NCBI RefSeq assembly: GCF_036492835.1
Contig: NZ_AP025314.1
Coordinates: 1,426,001-1,490,000, forward strand
Source of the DNA: Fulvitalea axinellae
GTDB taxonomy: Bacteria; Bacteroidota; Bacteroidia; Cytophagales; Cyclobacteriaceae
DNA length: 64,000 nt
Reading direction: 5' to 3'
The notes under the pieces are model-generated. The model made no database searches and had not been told where the DNA came from. It saw only the letters and a list, made by a program, of their open reading frames with translations. The number at the start of each line of letters is the position of its first letter. The first letter of the stretch is position 1. The position numbers and the translations under genes were made by a program. Positions 39,463 through 49,948 of the stretch are shown piece by piece.

Positions 39463-42243
39463 ATGGCAGAATATAACTATAAAGATATAGAAGCGAAGTG
39501 GCGGAAATACTGGCAAGATAGCCAAACATTCCGTACGGGAACCGACAAGTCGAAGCCCAAATATTATGTGTTGGATATGTTCCCTTATCCGTCGGGAGCG
39601 GGGCTACACGTAGGTCACCCGTTGGGATACATCGCTTCTGATATCGTTTCTCGTTACAAGCGTCTTCAAGGTTTTAACGTATTGCACCCTATGGGATTCG
39701 ACTCGTTCGGATTGCCGGCGGAGCAATACGCTATTCAGACAGGGCAGCACCCTGCGAAAACGACTGAGGAAAACATCGCCAGATACAAGGAACAACTTGG
39801 TATTATCGGTTTTTCTTATGATTGGGAAAGAGAGGTAAGGACCAGCTCTCCCGATTATTACCGTTGGACGCAGTGGATATTCATGCAGTTGTTCGCCTCA
39901 TGGTATGACAATGACGCTGACAAGGCCAAGGATATCGACGACCTGATCAAGATTTTTGAAGAGTCGGGTAACCAATCCGTAAACGCTGTGTGTGACGAGG
40001 AGACACCTTCTTTCACTGCTGAAGCATGGAAAGGGATGTCTCGTAAAGAGCGGGCGGATATCTTGATGATGTACCGTTTGACGTATCTTTCCGAGACATT
40101 CGTGAACTGGTGCCCTGCGTTGGGGACCGTGCTTGCCAATGACGAAGTGAAAGACGGACTGTCCGAGCGTGGAGGCCACCCTGTCGAGCGTAAGGAAATG
40201 TTGCAGTGGAGCATGAGAATCTCCGCTTACGCCGACAGATTGTTGGAAGGTCTTGACCGTGTTGACTTCTCCGAATCGCTTAAAGAAATGCAACGGAACT
40301 GGATCGGGAAATCATACGGTTGCTCGGTGAAGTTCCAAGTTGAGGAATCTGACCGGAAACTTGAGGTTTTCACCACCAGGGTTGACACTATTTTCGGGGT
40401 GACGTTTATGACAATCGCTCCGGAGCATGAATTGATCGACGAACTTACGACCGATAGCCAGCGTGCGGAAGTGGAAGCTTATGTGGAGAAAGCGAAAAAC
40501 CGTTCGGAGCGTGACCGTATGACTGATGTGAAAACGGTTTCGGGCGTATTTACGGGCTCTTACGTTAAGCATCCTTTCACTGATGAGAAGGTGCCTTTGT
40601 GGGTAGCTGATTACGTGTTGTCTGGTTACGGAACTGGTGTTGTGATGGCTGTTCCGTGTTCCGACACTAGGGATTACGCTTTCGCCAAGCATTTTGAGTT
40701 GCCGATAATTCCTATTCAGGAAGGAAAGCATTGTGATATCACGCAAGAGGATTTTGACCCGAAAGCGGGCAAAATGGTGAACTCTGGCTTCCTTGACGGA
40801 ATGTCAGTGGAAGAGGCTGTTCCGGCCGCTATCAATAAGGTAGAGGAAATGGGAATCGGGCAGGCGAAAGTGAACTTCAAAATGCGTGACGCTGTTTTCA
40901 GCCGTCAGCGTTATTGGGGGGAGCCGGTGCCGGTGTATTTTGACAACGAAGGTGTTGCCGAATTGATCGCCGAGGATAAATTGCCGTTGATTTTGCCTGA
41001 AATCGACGAATATAAACCTACTGAAACGGGTGAGCCTCCGTTGGGAAGGGCTAAGGATTGGAAATATGAAGGCCAATATGGTTACGAGTTGAGCACTATG
41101 CCGGGTTGGGCTGGCTCAAGCTGGTATTTCCTCCGTTATATGGATCCGAAAAACGAGAACGAGTTCGCCGCTAAAGAAGAGTTGGACTACTGGCAGGACG
41201 TCGACTTGTACATCGGTGGGGCGGAGCACGCTACCGGCCACTTGCTGTACTCGCGTTTTTGGTCGAAGTTTTTGTTTGACAAAGGCTATTTGAAGGTTGA
41301 TGAGCCTTTCAAAAAGTTGATTAACCAAGGAATGATCCAAGGCCGTTCGAGCTTTGTGTATCGCGTAAACGGCACGAACCAATACGTTTCTTACAATCTG
41401 CGCAAAGACTATGAGGTAACGCCTTTGCATGTTGATGTCAGCATCGTTGATAATGACATCTTGGACACGGAAGCGTTCAAAGCTTGGCGTCCGGATTATA
41501 CCGATGCGGAATTTATCTTGGAAGACGGCAAATATGTTTGCGGTTCCGAAGTTGAGAAGATGTCAAAGTCGAAGTACAACGTCGTGAACCCTGACGATAT
41601 CGTGGAGCGTTACGGCGCCGATACATTCCGTCTCTATGAAATGTTCCTCGGGCCATTGGAACAATTTAAGCCATGGAATACCAACGGAATCGACGGAGTT
41701 CATAAATTCCTGAAGAAATTCTGGAGACTGTTTCATAGCGGAAATGACGGAGAATTCACATTGAGTGAAGAGGAGCCGACCAAAGAAGAATTGAAGATCT
41801 TGCACGGAGCGATTAAGAGTGTAAGCGATTATATGGACCGTTACGCTTTCAATACATGCGTTTCGAGCTTTATGATTTGCGTGAACGAACTCACGTCGAA
41901 AAAATGTGCTAAGCGATCTGTTCTGGAACCTTTGGTAGCTATGCTGTCGCCGTTTGCACCTCATATGGCCGAAGAGCTTTGGGCGAAACTTGGCCATAAG
42001 GAATCTGTAGTGAACGCCGAATTTCCGAAATATGAGGAGAAATACTTGAAGGAGGACTCTTTCGAGTACCCTGTGATGGTAAACGGTAAGATGCGGGCCA
42101 AAGTAAGCATTCCAGCAGACGCATCAAAAGACGAGATTCAGTCTGTTGCTTTGTCAGACGAACGTGTGGTGAAGTGGACGGAAGGAAAAGAGCCTAAGCG
42201 AGTAATCGTGGTTCCGAAGAAGATTGTGAACGTAGTAGTGTAA
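39463..42243 (+). CDS. leuS: Leucine--tRNA ligase
   Basis: This class I aminoacyl-tRNA synthetase charges tRNA-Leu. The 926-residue length is normal. The HIGH motif lies in [16 protein letters not shown] near residue 45, the CP1 editing domain follows ([13 protein letters not shown] and the [19 protein letters not shown] editing site near residue 390), and the KMSKS loop is EKMSKSKYN near residue 700. The C-terminal helical anticodon domain ends [11 protein letters not shown]. It is monocistronic. Confidence 0.97.
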   Translation: MAEYNYKDIEAKWRKYWQDSQTFRTGTDKSKPKYYVLDMFPYPSGAGLHVGHPLGYIASDIVSRYKRLQGFNVLHPMGFDSFGLPAEQYAIQTGQHPAKTTEENIARYKEQLGIIGFSYDWEREVRTSSPDYYRWTQWIFMQLFASWYDNDADKAKDIDDLIKIFEESGNQSVNAVCDEETPSFTAEAWKGMSRKERADILMMYRLTYLSETFVNWCPALGTVLANDEVKDGLSERGGHPVERKEMLQWSMRISAYADRLLEGLDRVDFSESLKEMQRNWIGKSYGCSVKFQVEESDRKLEVFTTRVDTIFGVTFMTIAPEHELIDELTTDSQRAEVEAYVEKAKNRSERDRMTDVKTVSGVFTGSYVKHPFTDEKVPLWVADYVLSGYGTGVVMAVPCSDTRDYAFAKHFELPIIPIQEGKHCDITQEDFDPKAGKMVNSGFLDGMSVEEAVPAAINKVEEMGIGQAKVNFKMRDAVFSRQRYWGEPVPVYFDNEGVAELIAEDKLPLILPEIDEYKPTETGEPPLGRAKDWKYEGQYGYELSTMPGWAGSSWYFLRYMDPKNENEFAAKEELDYWQDVDLYIGGAEHATGHLLYSRFWSKFLFDKGYLKVDEPFKKLINQGMIQGRSSFVYRVNGTNQYVSYNLRKDYEVTPLHVDVSIVDNDILDTEAFKAWRPDYTDAEFILEDGKYVCGSEVEKMSKSKYNVVNPDDIVERYGADTFRLYEMFLGPLEQFKPWNTNGIDGVHKFLKKFWRLFHSGNDGEFTLSEEEPTKEELKILHGAIKSVSDYMDRYAFNTCVSSFMICVNELTSKKCAKRSVLEPLVAMLSPFAPHMAEELWAKLGHKESVVNAEFPKYEEKYLKEDSFEYPVMVNGKMRAKVSIPADASKDEIQSVALSDERVVKWTEGKEPKRVIVVPKKIVNVVV

Positions 42244-42290
42244 TTGATAGGTGAAAAATCCGAACCTGATTCGGTTTTGATAAAATAACA

Positions 42291-42330
42291 AAAGGCTCTT
42301 GAACGGCGATTGCTGTTCGAGAGCCTTTTT
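42291..42330. terminator. Terminator between leuS and the DUF4157 gene
   Basis: The arms AAAGGCTCTTGAAC / GTTCGAGAGCCTTT (one mismatch) surround a loop of about 10 nt. The flanks suit both convergent genes. Confidence 0.85.
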
Positions 42331-42348
42331 ATATCCTTTGGCTTTATC

Positions 42349-42939
42349 TTAAAGTGCGTGTCTTAGTTTTTGGCCCCAAGAATCCGCGGAGCTTTCCAAT
42401 TGTGGATTGTCATTCAGAGGAAGTCCTCCGACTGATCCTGTGGCTTGGACGATTCCTTTGCTTTGCTGTACTACGTGCGCCAGTTCATGCCCCATTAAAT
42501 GTTGGTCAAAACTGCGGTTCATGTTCAGTGTTTGGGCTACGTGGATGTCGTTGCCTTGAGCGTAAGCGTGGGCTCCGATGCTTCTTGCCGACATGGAATT
42601 TTGAATCACGTTGACATTTGAGAAATCATGTCCCATAATGTCAGAGGCTCTTTGAACCACGTAATCAAGAGATCCTTTTTTAGGTCCTTCGGTCATGGCT
42701 TGTACAGGCTGTTCGCCGAAAAACGATGACGAATCGGTCATTGCCTGAACCGTATCTGATTCCGAGGACTGTTGGAGCACTTGTGGGGCGGGACTCACGA
42801 TATCCGCTATTTTTCGTTGGGCTACGGCTTCCGGGCGCCGGTCTTCGAACGAGGCGGTGCCGTTGGGTCCAGCCATTGGCTTGCGCTGCAATGTGGAAGC
42901 GTGCTTAGGGACCATTTTTTGTTGCAAAGGCATGAACAT
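42349..42939 (-). CDS. DUF4157 (eCIS core domain) protein
   Basis: The 196-residue protein ends in a DUF4157 domain: DIMGHDFSNVNVIQNS, then AHAYAQGNDIHVAQ, then LMGHELAHVVQQ with an HEXXH motif, and a final NPQLESSADSWG supplying a possible third ligand. DUF4157 proteins are frequent partners or cargo-leader domains of extracellular contractile injection systems. The N-terminal half contains several [IV/A/T]Q-[RA] motifs (AQRK, TVQAMT, PVQAMT, VVQRA), including a direct repeat of VQAMT. No eCIS structural gene is nearby. It is monocistronic between terminator and MORN/TonB gene. Confidence 0.88.
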   Translation of the reverse strand: MFMPLQQKMVPKHASTLQRKPMAGPNGTASFEDRRPEAVAQRKIADIVSPAPQVLQQSSESDTVQAMTDSSSFFGEQPVQAMTEGPKKGSLDYVVQRASDIMGHDFSNVNVIQNSMSARSIGAHAYAQGNDIHVAQTLNMNRSFDQHLMGHELAHVVQQSKGIVQATGSVGGLPLNDNPQLESSADSWGQKLRHAL

Positions 42940-43070
42940 AGTGGCGTGGTTTCGCTGTTCTCAGGTACAAATAGCAAACCGGAAGTATTCCTTTATGTTC
43001 GGCGATTGCGATTTTTTTGTAACAGTTTTTCTATAGCGTCTAATTTTTGGTTTCGAAAAGGCCTTCGTTC

Positions 43071-44057
43071 TTAAAGCTTGAAGACGATCGGCAACGTCAT
43101 GTCATAACTGATTTCTTTGCCTTTGTGAAGGGCTGAGGCCCATTTGCCAGAGGTCTTTTCTATCAGCCGTATGGCTTCGTCGTCACAGCCGAAGCCGATA
43201 CCTTTAACTATTGTCGGGTTTTCTACGGCCCCTTGTGGGCTTACTGAGAACTTTACGTAGACAGGGCCTTGGATCCGCATTTTCTTGGCGTTTTTAGGGT
43301 ACTTCAGCTTTTCGTTTACATAGCTGTAAAAGTCCTTGAGGCCTGTTTTGAAAATAGGGAGCGAGTAGGGGACTTTATATTCTTCGGGAGCACCTTCAAT
43401 GTCAAAGCTTTGCCCGGAAATGAGGTTGTTGTTTTCGTATACTTCTTCGTAAAATCGATTGCCGTTAGTGTAGTAACCTCTCCATGTGCCGGTTTTTCGG
43501 CCTCTATTTAACGTGCCTGTCTCTTTGAGTTTTCCGTTCGGGTAATAGCCTGAGTATATTCCATTACCTTTGGTGACCGTTTGTTCGCCTTGGGCATTCC
43601 ATTGGTTGATTATTATGCGATCATTTTCGATAATGGACCAGAGGGCGTTGGCCGGGACTTTGGCGATCTGTTTAAATGATAGGTGCTTGCACTCCAGTGT
43701 CGGTGCGCCTTTCTCGTTCCAATATTTCCAGATTCCGAATTTCTCGTTGTTGGCGTATTCCCCTTCGCTTATTTTCATTCCTTCTTTGTTGAAGTATTGG
43801 AATATTCCATGTCGTAAGTTTTGCCGGTATTCTCCTGTGAACTTCTTTTTTCCGTCGATGTAAAAGGCTTGGGCTTTTCCGTGCCTTACGTTTGTCTCTT
43901 TTTTTCGGAGGACGGGCACTTCCAGATAGAAGTTGGCTTTTTTAGGATCAAGAGTTTCTTGTCCTTCGCTTATGTAATGTAATTTTTTGACATGTTGGGA
44001 AAATCCATGTATAGATCCTCCGATTAAAAATAAGAGAAGAAGAGGGACGGTTCTCAT
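43071..44057 (-). CDS. Secreted MORN-repeat protein with TonB C-terminal domain
   Basis: From ATG 44057 the protein has 328 residues and a signal peptide (cleavage near residue 21, IHGFSQ). Residues about 55-225 hold MORN/YwqK-type repeats (GKKKFTGEYRQNLRHGIFQYF, NEKFGIWKYWNEKG). The last 80 residues (GPVYVKFSVSPQGAVENPTIVKGIGFGCDDEAIRLI) are a TonB-like C-terminal domain that could contact TonB-dependent receptors, but no membrane anchor for energy transduction is present. The 11 extra upstream codons are unlikely. Confidence 0.85.
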   Translation of the reverse strand: MRTVPLLLLFLIGGSIHGFSQHVKKLHYISEGQETLDPKKANFYLEVPVLRKKETNVRHGKAQAFYIDGKKKFTGEYRQNLRHGIFQYFNKEGMKISEGEYANNEKFGIWKYWNEKGAPTLECKHLSFKQIAKVPANALWSIIENDRIIINQWNAQGEQTVTKGNGIYSGYYPNGKLKETGTLNRGRKTGTWRGYYTNGNRFYEEVYENNNLISGQSFDIEGAPEEYKVPYSLPIFKTGLKDFYSYVNEKLKYPKNAKKMRIQGPVYVKFSVSPQGAVENPTIVKGIGFGCDDEAIRLIEKTSGKWASALHKGKEISYDMTLPIVFKL

Positions 44058-44373
44058 TTTCAGGTAGTTTTCAATAAATCTAAAAAACAAATAATCATCT
44101 CAATATATTAATCTGTTTTATTTCAAAAAAGAAAAAGTGATTAATTGGTGATTTTATTGTCTTGAAAATAATGAAAATGCTGATTTAGAGGATAAAATAG
44201 TTCTATTATAAATTTGACATGTGTTGTTTTTTGTTTGAAAACTGGATTAGTATCTAAATTTTAAAATATAATTCTATTTAAATGTCGGGAGTGGCGGTGA
44301 ATTGTAATGTTTAGCCAGTAAGTGTTATTTATTTTCTTGGTTGAGAGAGTAGGGTTTTGTTGCTTGTTGTTAG

Positions 44374-45051
44374 TTATCGGTTAGTTTCCGTGTCCGCAAT
44401 TTTTTGAATAAGGTCCGATTCAAGAATACGAAGGCCTTCGGGCTTTTGGCTATTTACGCTTACTGAACAGATAGCCTTTGCCACGTCCGAGGCTTGGATT
44501 GCACGGTATTTTTTCAAGAATCCTACCAAGAATAGGTTCATGATTCCGCTGATGGTTTTAGCAAAATCCTCACCCGCTCTTTTTTCGTCTCTTTTGCCAA
44601 GTAACAAAGAAGGGCGGAAGAAATATGTGCTGGAAAATTGGAGCTTGGTGATGGCGTCTTCGGCTTCGCCTTTGGTTTTATTATAAAAGACCGAGGACTT
44701 TGCGTTGGCGCCAATTGCGGTGACTATGAAGTAACGTTCCGCTCCTTGTTCCCTTCCCCAGCGAGCGAAGTTGAGCGGGTATTCGAAATCAACTTTCCGG
44801 AAAGCTTCCTGTGAGCCGGCCTTCTTTATTGTAGTGCCGAGGCAGCAGAATAAGTCCGAGATTGTGGGGAGGTCCAAGCCGTCCAGATTTTCGAAATCGC
44901 AGACTATTGTTTTTATTTTTTCAGATCCTAAATCGACAGGTTTTCGCACTAGGGCAAAGACGTTGTCGTAGTGTCCCGTGTTGGCAAGCTGTTTGGCGAG
45001 TGACTTGCCGATAAGGCCGGTGGCTCCGGCGATTAGCGCATTCTTTTCCAT
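44374..45051 (-). CDS. NAD(P)-binding protein (TIP30/HTATIP2-like)
   Basis: The 225-residue cytoplasmic protein has an N-terminal Rossmann motif ALIAGATGLIGKSLAKQL and later FLVGFLKKYRAIQASDVA. The order and the ERYFIVTAIGANAKSSVFYNKTKGEAE segment resemble HTATIP2/TIP30-type atypical short-chain dehydrogenases. The substrate is unknown and a pure redox role is uncertain. It is monocistronic. Confidence 0.82.
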   Translation of the reverse strand: MEKNALIAGATGLIGKSLAKQLANTGHYDNVFALVRKPVDLGSEKIKTIVCDFENLDGLDLPTISDLFCCLGTTIKKAGSQEAFRKVDFEYPLNFARWGREQGAERYFIVTAIGANAKSSVFYNKTKGEAEDAITKLQFSSTYFFRPSLLLGKRDEKRAGEDFAKTISGIMNLFLVGFLKKYRAIQASDVAKAICSVSVNSQKPEGLRILESDLIQKIADTETNR

Positions 45052-45065
45052 ATTTTTTTGATACC

Positions 45066-45099
45066 AAAAAAACGCCGTGACTGTTTGGCCACGGCGTTT
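45066..45099 (-). terminator. Terminator of the S9 peptidase gene
   Basis: The arms AACGCCGTG / CACGGCGTT surround a loop of about 10 nt, with a run of seven As on the plus strand (Ts on the minus strand) beyond the stem. Confidence 0.88.
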
Positions 45100-45119
45100 C
45101 TATTCGTTATAGATTTTTA

Positions 45120-47318
45120 TTAAAGCTTGTTCATCACGAAGTTCGTAAGCATACGGTAAAGGTGCATGGTCGTGTTTCCGCCGTAGATTCCGTGGTTGCG
45201 GTTCGGGTAGTAGAACGACTCAAATTGCTTATCCGTTTTTACGAGTTCGTTAACCAATTCCACAGCGTTTTGGAAGTGGACGTTGTCGTCGCCGGTGCCG
45301 TGAACGAGCAGGAAGTTACCCTTGAGCTTCGAGGCGTGGAATACAGGGGAGAATGCGTCGTATCCGGTAGGGTTGTCTTGCGGGCGTTGCATGTAGCGCT
45401 CGGTGTAAATGCTGTCGTAGAAGCGCCAGTTGGTTACGGGCGCCACGGCGATGGCCGCTTTGAATACGTCGTTGCCGGTGAAGAGGCAAAGCGACGACAT
45501 GTAGCCACCGTAGCTCCATCCCCAGATTCCGATTCGGCCTTTGTCAACGTATGGGAGCGAACCGAGGTATTTGGCGGCGCTGATTTGGTCTTGCGACTCG
45601 TATTTACCTAGGTTCTTGTAAGTGACGTGTTTGAAATCGCGTCCGCGGAAGCCTGTGCCGCGGTTGTCTACGCAAGCGACGATGTAGCCTTTGTTGGCCA
45701 ACATGTTGAACCAGCGGTCACGCGACGACGGGAAGCTGTTCTTTACGTTTTGTGAGCCAGGGCCGCCGTAAACGTACATCAGAACCGGATACTTTTTGTT
45801 CTTGTCAAAATCGGCCGGATAAACCATGTAGCCGTTGAGCGAGATGTTCTCTTCCGTAGTGAAGTCGAAGAATTTCTTTTCGCCGATTTTGTAGCCTTCG
45901 AGGCGCTCCAAAGTGGCTTTGTTCTCTTCCAAAACACTCAGTTGCTTTCCGCTTGAGCGGTGGAGCGTTACGGTATTTGGAGTGGTGAGGCTAGAATAAT
46001 AGTTGATGTAGTAAGCGTGGTCTTTGCTCATGTTCACTCGGTTGGTTCCTTCGAGTTTGCTGAGCTTCTTTTTGCCTCTTCCGTTCATCCCGATTACGTA
46101 GAGCTCTCTTTGGAGCGGAGACGTTTCGGTAGAGATGAAGTAGATTTTCTTTGATTTCTGGTTTACTCCGACAAGTTCGGTCACTTCCCAATCGCCTTTG
46201 GTGATTTGGCGGGTTTGTTGGCCGTCGGCGCTGTGCCAGTAGATGTGCTTGTAGCCGTCCTGCTCGCTTGTACGGATAATTCCCTTGTCGTTTTTCAGGT
46301 ACGTGAGATTATCGTTGTAGTCGAGATCGACGTAAGTTTTGGCCGTTTCGGTAAGGGCCGTTACCGTGGCTCCGCTAGCGGTGTTGCCGTGAAGGATGTC
46401 CATGCGGTTTTGCAGACGGTTGAGTCTGAGGATCGAAAGCTGTCCGGCTTTTGATGTCCAGTAAATGCGCGGTACGTAGATGTCGGTTTCCTGCCCGATG
46501 TCCATGCTTACGGTCTGTCCGTTTGAAGTGTCGTAGACTTTCACTTCGATAAGCGAGTTGTCTTCGCCGGCTTTCGGGTATTTGAATTTGTAGTCTTTCG
46601 GATAAAGGTTGCCCCAAATCTGCATGTTATATTCCTTTACGCCCGATTCGTCGAAGCGGAGGAAAGCGATGCGTTTGCTGTCCGGAGACCATTTGAAGGC
46701 TTTGGCCATCGAGAATTCTTCCTCGTAAACCCAGTCGGCGCTACCGTTGATTATTTTGTTCCACTCGCCGTCTGTCGTGATGGCGGTTTCGTTCAGGTTA
46801 GCAAGGTTGGCTACATAGAGGTTATTGTCTCTTGTGTAGGCCACTTTCTTTCCGTCGGGTGAGAACGTGGCGTACGACACCTTTTTTCCGTCGGCCAAAA
46901 CTCTGAGAGTGTTGCGCTCAATATTATAAAGGTAGTATACCGCTTTTGAAGATCTTCTGTAAATCCGTTCGAAAGAGGTGGTGAGCAGGGCTTGGGTTTC
47001 GTCCGCATTGAACGAATAGCCTGAAAAGCGAGGGAACTCGTTGTCGATTGTTCTGAGTTGGCGTGTATCGACGAGCGTGTCGATAGCCGCGTTTTTGACA
47101 ATGTCGAATTTAACCACGAAAGAGCTGTTGCGGTCCGATTTCAGGGAGCTGTAATAGCGCCCGTCGTTCATCCAATTGACTCCGTATACGGAACGGGACC
47201 CGAATGCGCCTTGTTTGAAAATGCTTTCGAGCGTGATGTCCTTTTTTTCCTGGGCGAAAGCCGATAAAGTCAGGAAGGAAAGGAATACTATAAGGGTTGC
47301 TTTTAGGTTGTGTTTCAT
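45120..47318 (-). CDS. S9 family peptidase (dipeptidyl-peptidase IV-like)
   Basis: The 732-residue protein has a signal peptide (LTLSAFAQ, cleavage near residue 22). An N-terminal beta-propeller (DPPIV_N) spans about residues 60-480 and the catalytic alpha/beta-hydrolase domain covers the rest: nucleophile in GIWGWSYGGYMSSLC, acid in HGTGDDNVHFQN, base in YPNRNHGIYGG. The propeller-side double Glu needed for N-terminus recognition may be in VYEEEFSMAKAF, as in DPP-IV. It removes X-Pro dipeptides from peptides in the periplasm or at the surface. It is monocistronic. Confidence 0.95.
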   Translation of the reverse strand: MKHNLKATLIVFLSFLTLSAFAQEKKDITLESIFKQGAFGSRSVYGVNWMNDGRYYSSLKSDRNSSFVVKFDIVKNAAIDTLVDTRQLRTIDNEFPRFSGYSFNADETQALLTTSFERIYRRSSKAVYYLYNIERNTLRVLADGKKVSYATFSPDGKKVAYTRDNNLYVANLANLNETAITTDGEWNKIINGSADWVYEEEFSMAKAFKWSPDSKRIAFLRFDESGVKEYNMQIWGNLYPKDYKFKYPKAGEDNSLIEVKVYDTSNGQTVSMDIGQETDIYVPRIYWTSKAGQLSILRLNRLQNRMDILHGNTASGATVTALTETAKTYVDLDYNDNLTYLKNDKGIIRTSEQDGYKHIYWHSADGQQTRQITKGDWEVTELVGVNQKSKKIYFISTETSPLQRELYVIGMNGRGKKKLSKLEGTNRVNMSKDHAYYINYYSSLTTPNTVTLHRSSGKQLSVLEENKATLERLEGYKIGEKKFFDFTTEENISLNGYMVYPADFDKNKKYPVLMYVYGGPGSQNVKNSFPSSRDRWFNMLANKGYIVACVDNRGTGFRGRDFKHVTYKNLGKYESQDQISAAKYLGSLPYVDKGRIGIWGWSYGGYMSSLCLFTGNDVFKAAIAVAPVTNWRFYDSIYTERYMQRPQDNPTGYDAFSPVFHASKLKGNFLLVHGTGDDNVHFQNAVELVNELVKTDKQFESFYYPNRNHGIYGGNTTMHLYRMLTNFVMNKL

Positions 47319-47542
47319 TAAAAATCCGTTAACGATTCTAGTTTACAGATACAATTTAGCTAATAATAAGAAAAAATCTTTCGCATTAGCTTTGTGGGTA
47401 AAAAAAAGGAAGGATTTGAAAACAGAGGTCAAGAAATAGGGGCAAGGACTTTGGATTCGGGTAGAAACAATCGACTTTAAATATGTCGATATGACTTTTT
47501 AAATAGAGTGATCAAATGCCTGTCCAATGAGTTTTGTGGAAT

Positions 47543-49549
47543 TTACCAATCGTCTAGCTGGTCTTCGGGGGCGTTATCGATTTGTTCACGCAATTTTTTC
47601 AGTTCCTCTTCACTAGGCCTGTAGATTTCGAATTCTACACGGCGGTTGAGAGACATGTCGGTTTTGCTGATAGGTTTGGAACTTCCGTGACCGATGGCCT
47701 CAATCCGCTGTTCGGGAACATCCTTTATGAAGGAGATGTAATTCATGATGGCGTCGGCGCGTTTTTGGGAAAGCTCTTTGTTGAATTCCTCGTCGCCGGA
47801 AGAATCCGTATGCCCCGAAATCTTCAGCTTGAAATTCGGGTGGTCCAGCATGAAATTGGCCACCTTATTCAAGTCGGCGTACATGGCGGGCAATATATCC
47901 GATTTGCCGTTTTCGAAACGGATGGATTCGAATTTCAGTTTGCGTGAAATAGCGCTGGTGTTTTCCGATATGTCGGTGTCGCCATCCAGAAAGATTACTT
48001 TTTCTATTCTGAAAAAATCATCGCCCTGTATTACCAATAAGTATTTCCTTTTGTCAATAAGGTTGAATTGAAACTCACCGTCCTTATTCAGGAATTTTGG
48101 TGCGACTTCAATACCTTGCTCAAGGTCAATGACCGATACGATTCCGGTAAAAGGCTCATCGTCTTCCGCATCCACCAACGAGCCCGTCAGCGATGTATTG
48201 GCGTCCGGGTGCGCTTCCATCGGTAGGGGGAAGGAGTATAGGTCAAGGTTGCTTAGTTTGTTCTCTATCGATTTGGCGTAGAAAATCCGGTTAAAGGTTC
48301 CGTCGATTGTAAAGTAAAATTCGCTTTGCTCGCTGTTGACAAGCGGGCCGATGTTCAGCGGGTCGCTCCAATTCGAAGTGCCTATTTTATGGGATTTATA
48401 AATGTCTTGCGCTCCGAAGTTTAGCGGATGCCCGTCTGAGCTAAAGTATAAGACGTTTCTGGCCGGATGGAAAAACGGGCTAACGTCGTTTCCTCTCGTA
48501 TTAATCACTGGACCGCAGTTTTTGGCGGGCGTCCAGGTTCCGTCTTTTTTGCGGGTTGTAAAGTAAATGTCGCTGAGCCCGAAACCGCCCAAACGGTCGG
48601 AGGCGTAATAAAGCGTATCGCCCGACGGCGAAAGCGACGGGTGGGAGTCCCAGGCGTTGCTGTTTACGTTTATGCCGAGGTTTTTTACATTACCCCATTG
48701 TCCGCGTTCGTCCAGCGTGGCCTCGAATATGTCGCAATTGCCGTAGCAGTCCGGGGCGTCGCAGCGCGCGAAGTATAGTCGGGTACCGTCGGCGCTGATG
48801 CAGACGGAGCCTTCGTTGTTTCGGCTGTTTACGCCGGGGAGTAAGTTGGCTTCGCTCCAATCTCCGTCGTCACTGTCGCTGAAGTAGATGTTTTCATGGC
48901 GTGTGACACGGATTCCGTCGTTGGTCTCCATCCTTTTTGACGTGAAGATCAAACGTTCGTTGTCAGGTCGCAAGAACGGAGCGTAGTCTGATTTATCGGA
49001 GTTGATCAAATGGCCCATGTTTTGGCGTACGCCGACGGGAGGCCTTAACGTGTCGATATACTGTCTGTACTCAACCAGCTCGTAGTAATAGTCCAGAGGG
49101 ATATAATCGGATGCTTTGTCCTGCGACAATTGGTCTTTCGGGACCAGTTTCATTATCGGGTCGCCTTTTCTATGGTGGCGAAGGACCATTGAGTACAGCA
49201 ATTTGGCATTTTCGGGATTTCCGTATTCTTCGGTGATTTTTGCCAAAAGCCAGAGCAGTCTTGTGTCGCGATAAAAATTGCGAATCCCGAAATTATCGAC
49301 ATATTTATGAAGTATCGGATATAGTTTTACGAACTGGCCTTCCTTTTCCAGCGAAAGGATCTTTTCCAGTTTTTTGTTGTCCCTATAATATGCCCGCTTG
49401 TGTAGGTTGTCAAACGTGGGCATGGGGAGCTCTTTGGAAGTAATTACTTTCTTCTTAGATCTCTTTCTTTTATTTTGCCCTTCGGCCCCCGGGCATAGAA
49501 GGAGTAATAGGGTTAGCAGTAAAATGATATGGCCACGAAAATTTGGCAT
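47543..49549 (-). CDS. OmpA/PD40/CRD protein, PorE-like (type IX secretion)
   Basis: The 668-residue protein has a signal peptide (cleavage near residue 24) and the domain order of PorE: TPR-like helices (residues about 45-130), a PD40/WD40-like propeller (about 180-430, LSPSGDTLYYASDRLGGFG), a carboxypeptidase-regulatory domain (about 445-520, SLTGSLVDAEDDEPF) and an OmpA C-terminal domain (about 545-640, ISGHTDSSGDEEFNKELSQKRA) for peptidoglycan. PorE belongs to the outer-membrane-anchored part of the T9SS. Similar OmpA/PD40 proteins are numerous in Cytophagales, so the PorE name is provisional. Confidence 0.82.
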   Translation of the reverse strand: MPNFRGHIILLLTLLLLLCPGAEGQNKRKRSKKKVITSKELPMPTFDNLHKRAYYRDNKKLEKILSLEKEGQFVKLYPILHKYVDNFGIRNFYRDTRLLWLLAKITEEYGNPENAKLLYSMVLRHHRKGDPIMKLVPKDQLSQDKASDYIPLDYYYELVEYRQYIDTLRPPVGVRQNMGHLINSDKSDYAPFLRPDNERLIFTSKRMETNDGIRVTRHENIYFSDSDDGDWSEANLLPGVNSRNNEGSVCISADGTRLYFARCDAPDCYGNCDIFEATLDERGQWGNVKNLGINVNSNAWDSHPSLSPSGDTLYYASDRLGGFGLSDIYFTTRKKDGTWTPAKNCGPVINTRGNDVSPFFHPARNVLYFSSDGHPLNFGAQDIYKSHKIGTSNWSDPLNIGPLVNSEQSEFYFTIDGTFNRIFYAKSIENKLSNLDLYSFPLPMEAHPDANTSLTGSLVDAEDDEPFTGIVSVIDLEQGIEVAPKFLNKDGEFQFNLIDKRKYLLVIQGDDFFRIEKVIFLDGDTDISENTSAISRKLKFESIRFENGKSDILPAMYADLNKVANFMLDHPNFKLKISGHTDSSGDEEFNKELSQKRADAIMNYISFIKDVPEQRIEAIGHGSSKPISKTDMSLNRRVEFEIYRPSEEELKKLREQIDNAPEDQLDDW

Positions 49550-49948
49550 TTAATATACGTTTGCGTTGCTGGAGCCCATTTGTCCTGCTTAAATAACGGA
49601 AGGGCTCTGTTTTTATGTCTTTTACACCCGTTTTTGAGGTTTTAAAAATACTCCTAACGACACAAGACACAATTTAACCTAAATATAGTCCAGAGTTGTC
49701 ATACTTGGAAATTTCCCGCTTCTGATTTTGGGCATAATAACGCAAGAACGCGTTATTTTTATAAAGAAGGATAATTAACGGTCAAAAAGTAAGAAACCCG
49801 AGTGCTGGAAAGAACGTGTATGTCACAAGGTGCATATAACCGATCTCGCATCGGAGCAACATATGTTGTTTTATATTGGCATATCTATTGCCAATGTATA
49901 CCCCGCAAATAAAACGAAGACAGAATTCAAAAACACTGCCACTTTGGC
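49550..49948. promoter_or_regulatory. Divergent region between PorE-like gene and lon
   Basis: No gene is seen. A palindrome at 49875-49895 (ATTGGCA / TTGCCAAT arms, 6-nt centre) and a smaller hairpin (CCGAT / ATCGG) just upstream lie within about 150 bp of lon and could be an operator or a leader structure. It is not the CIRCE heat-shock element. Confidence 0.4.

Noticed and set aside
49550..49948. tRNA or sRNA gene before lon
   Set aside because: No tRNA-like fold or GTTCRANYC T-loop sequence is present; only a small palindrome is seen.
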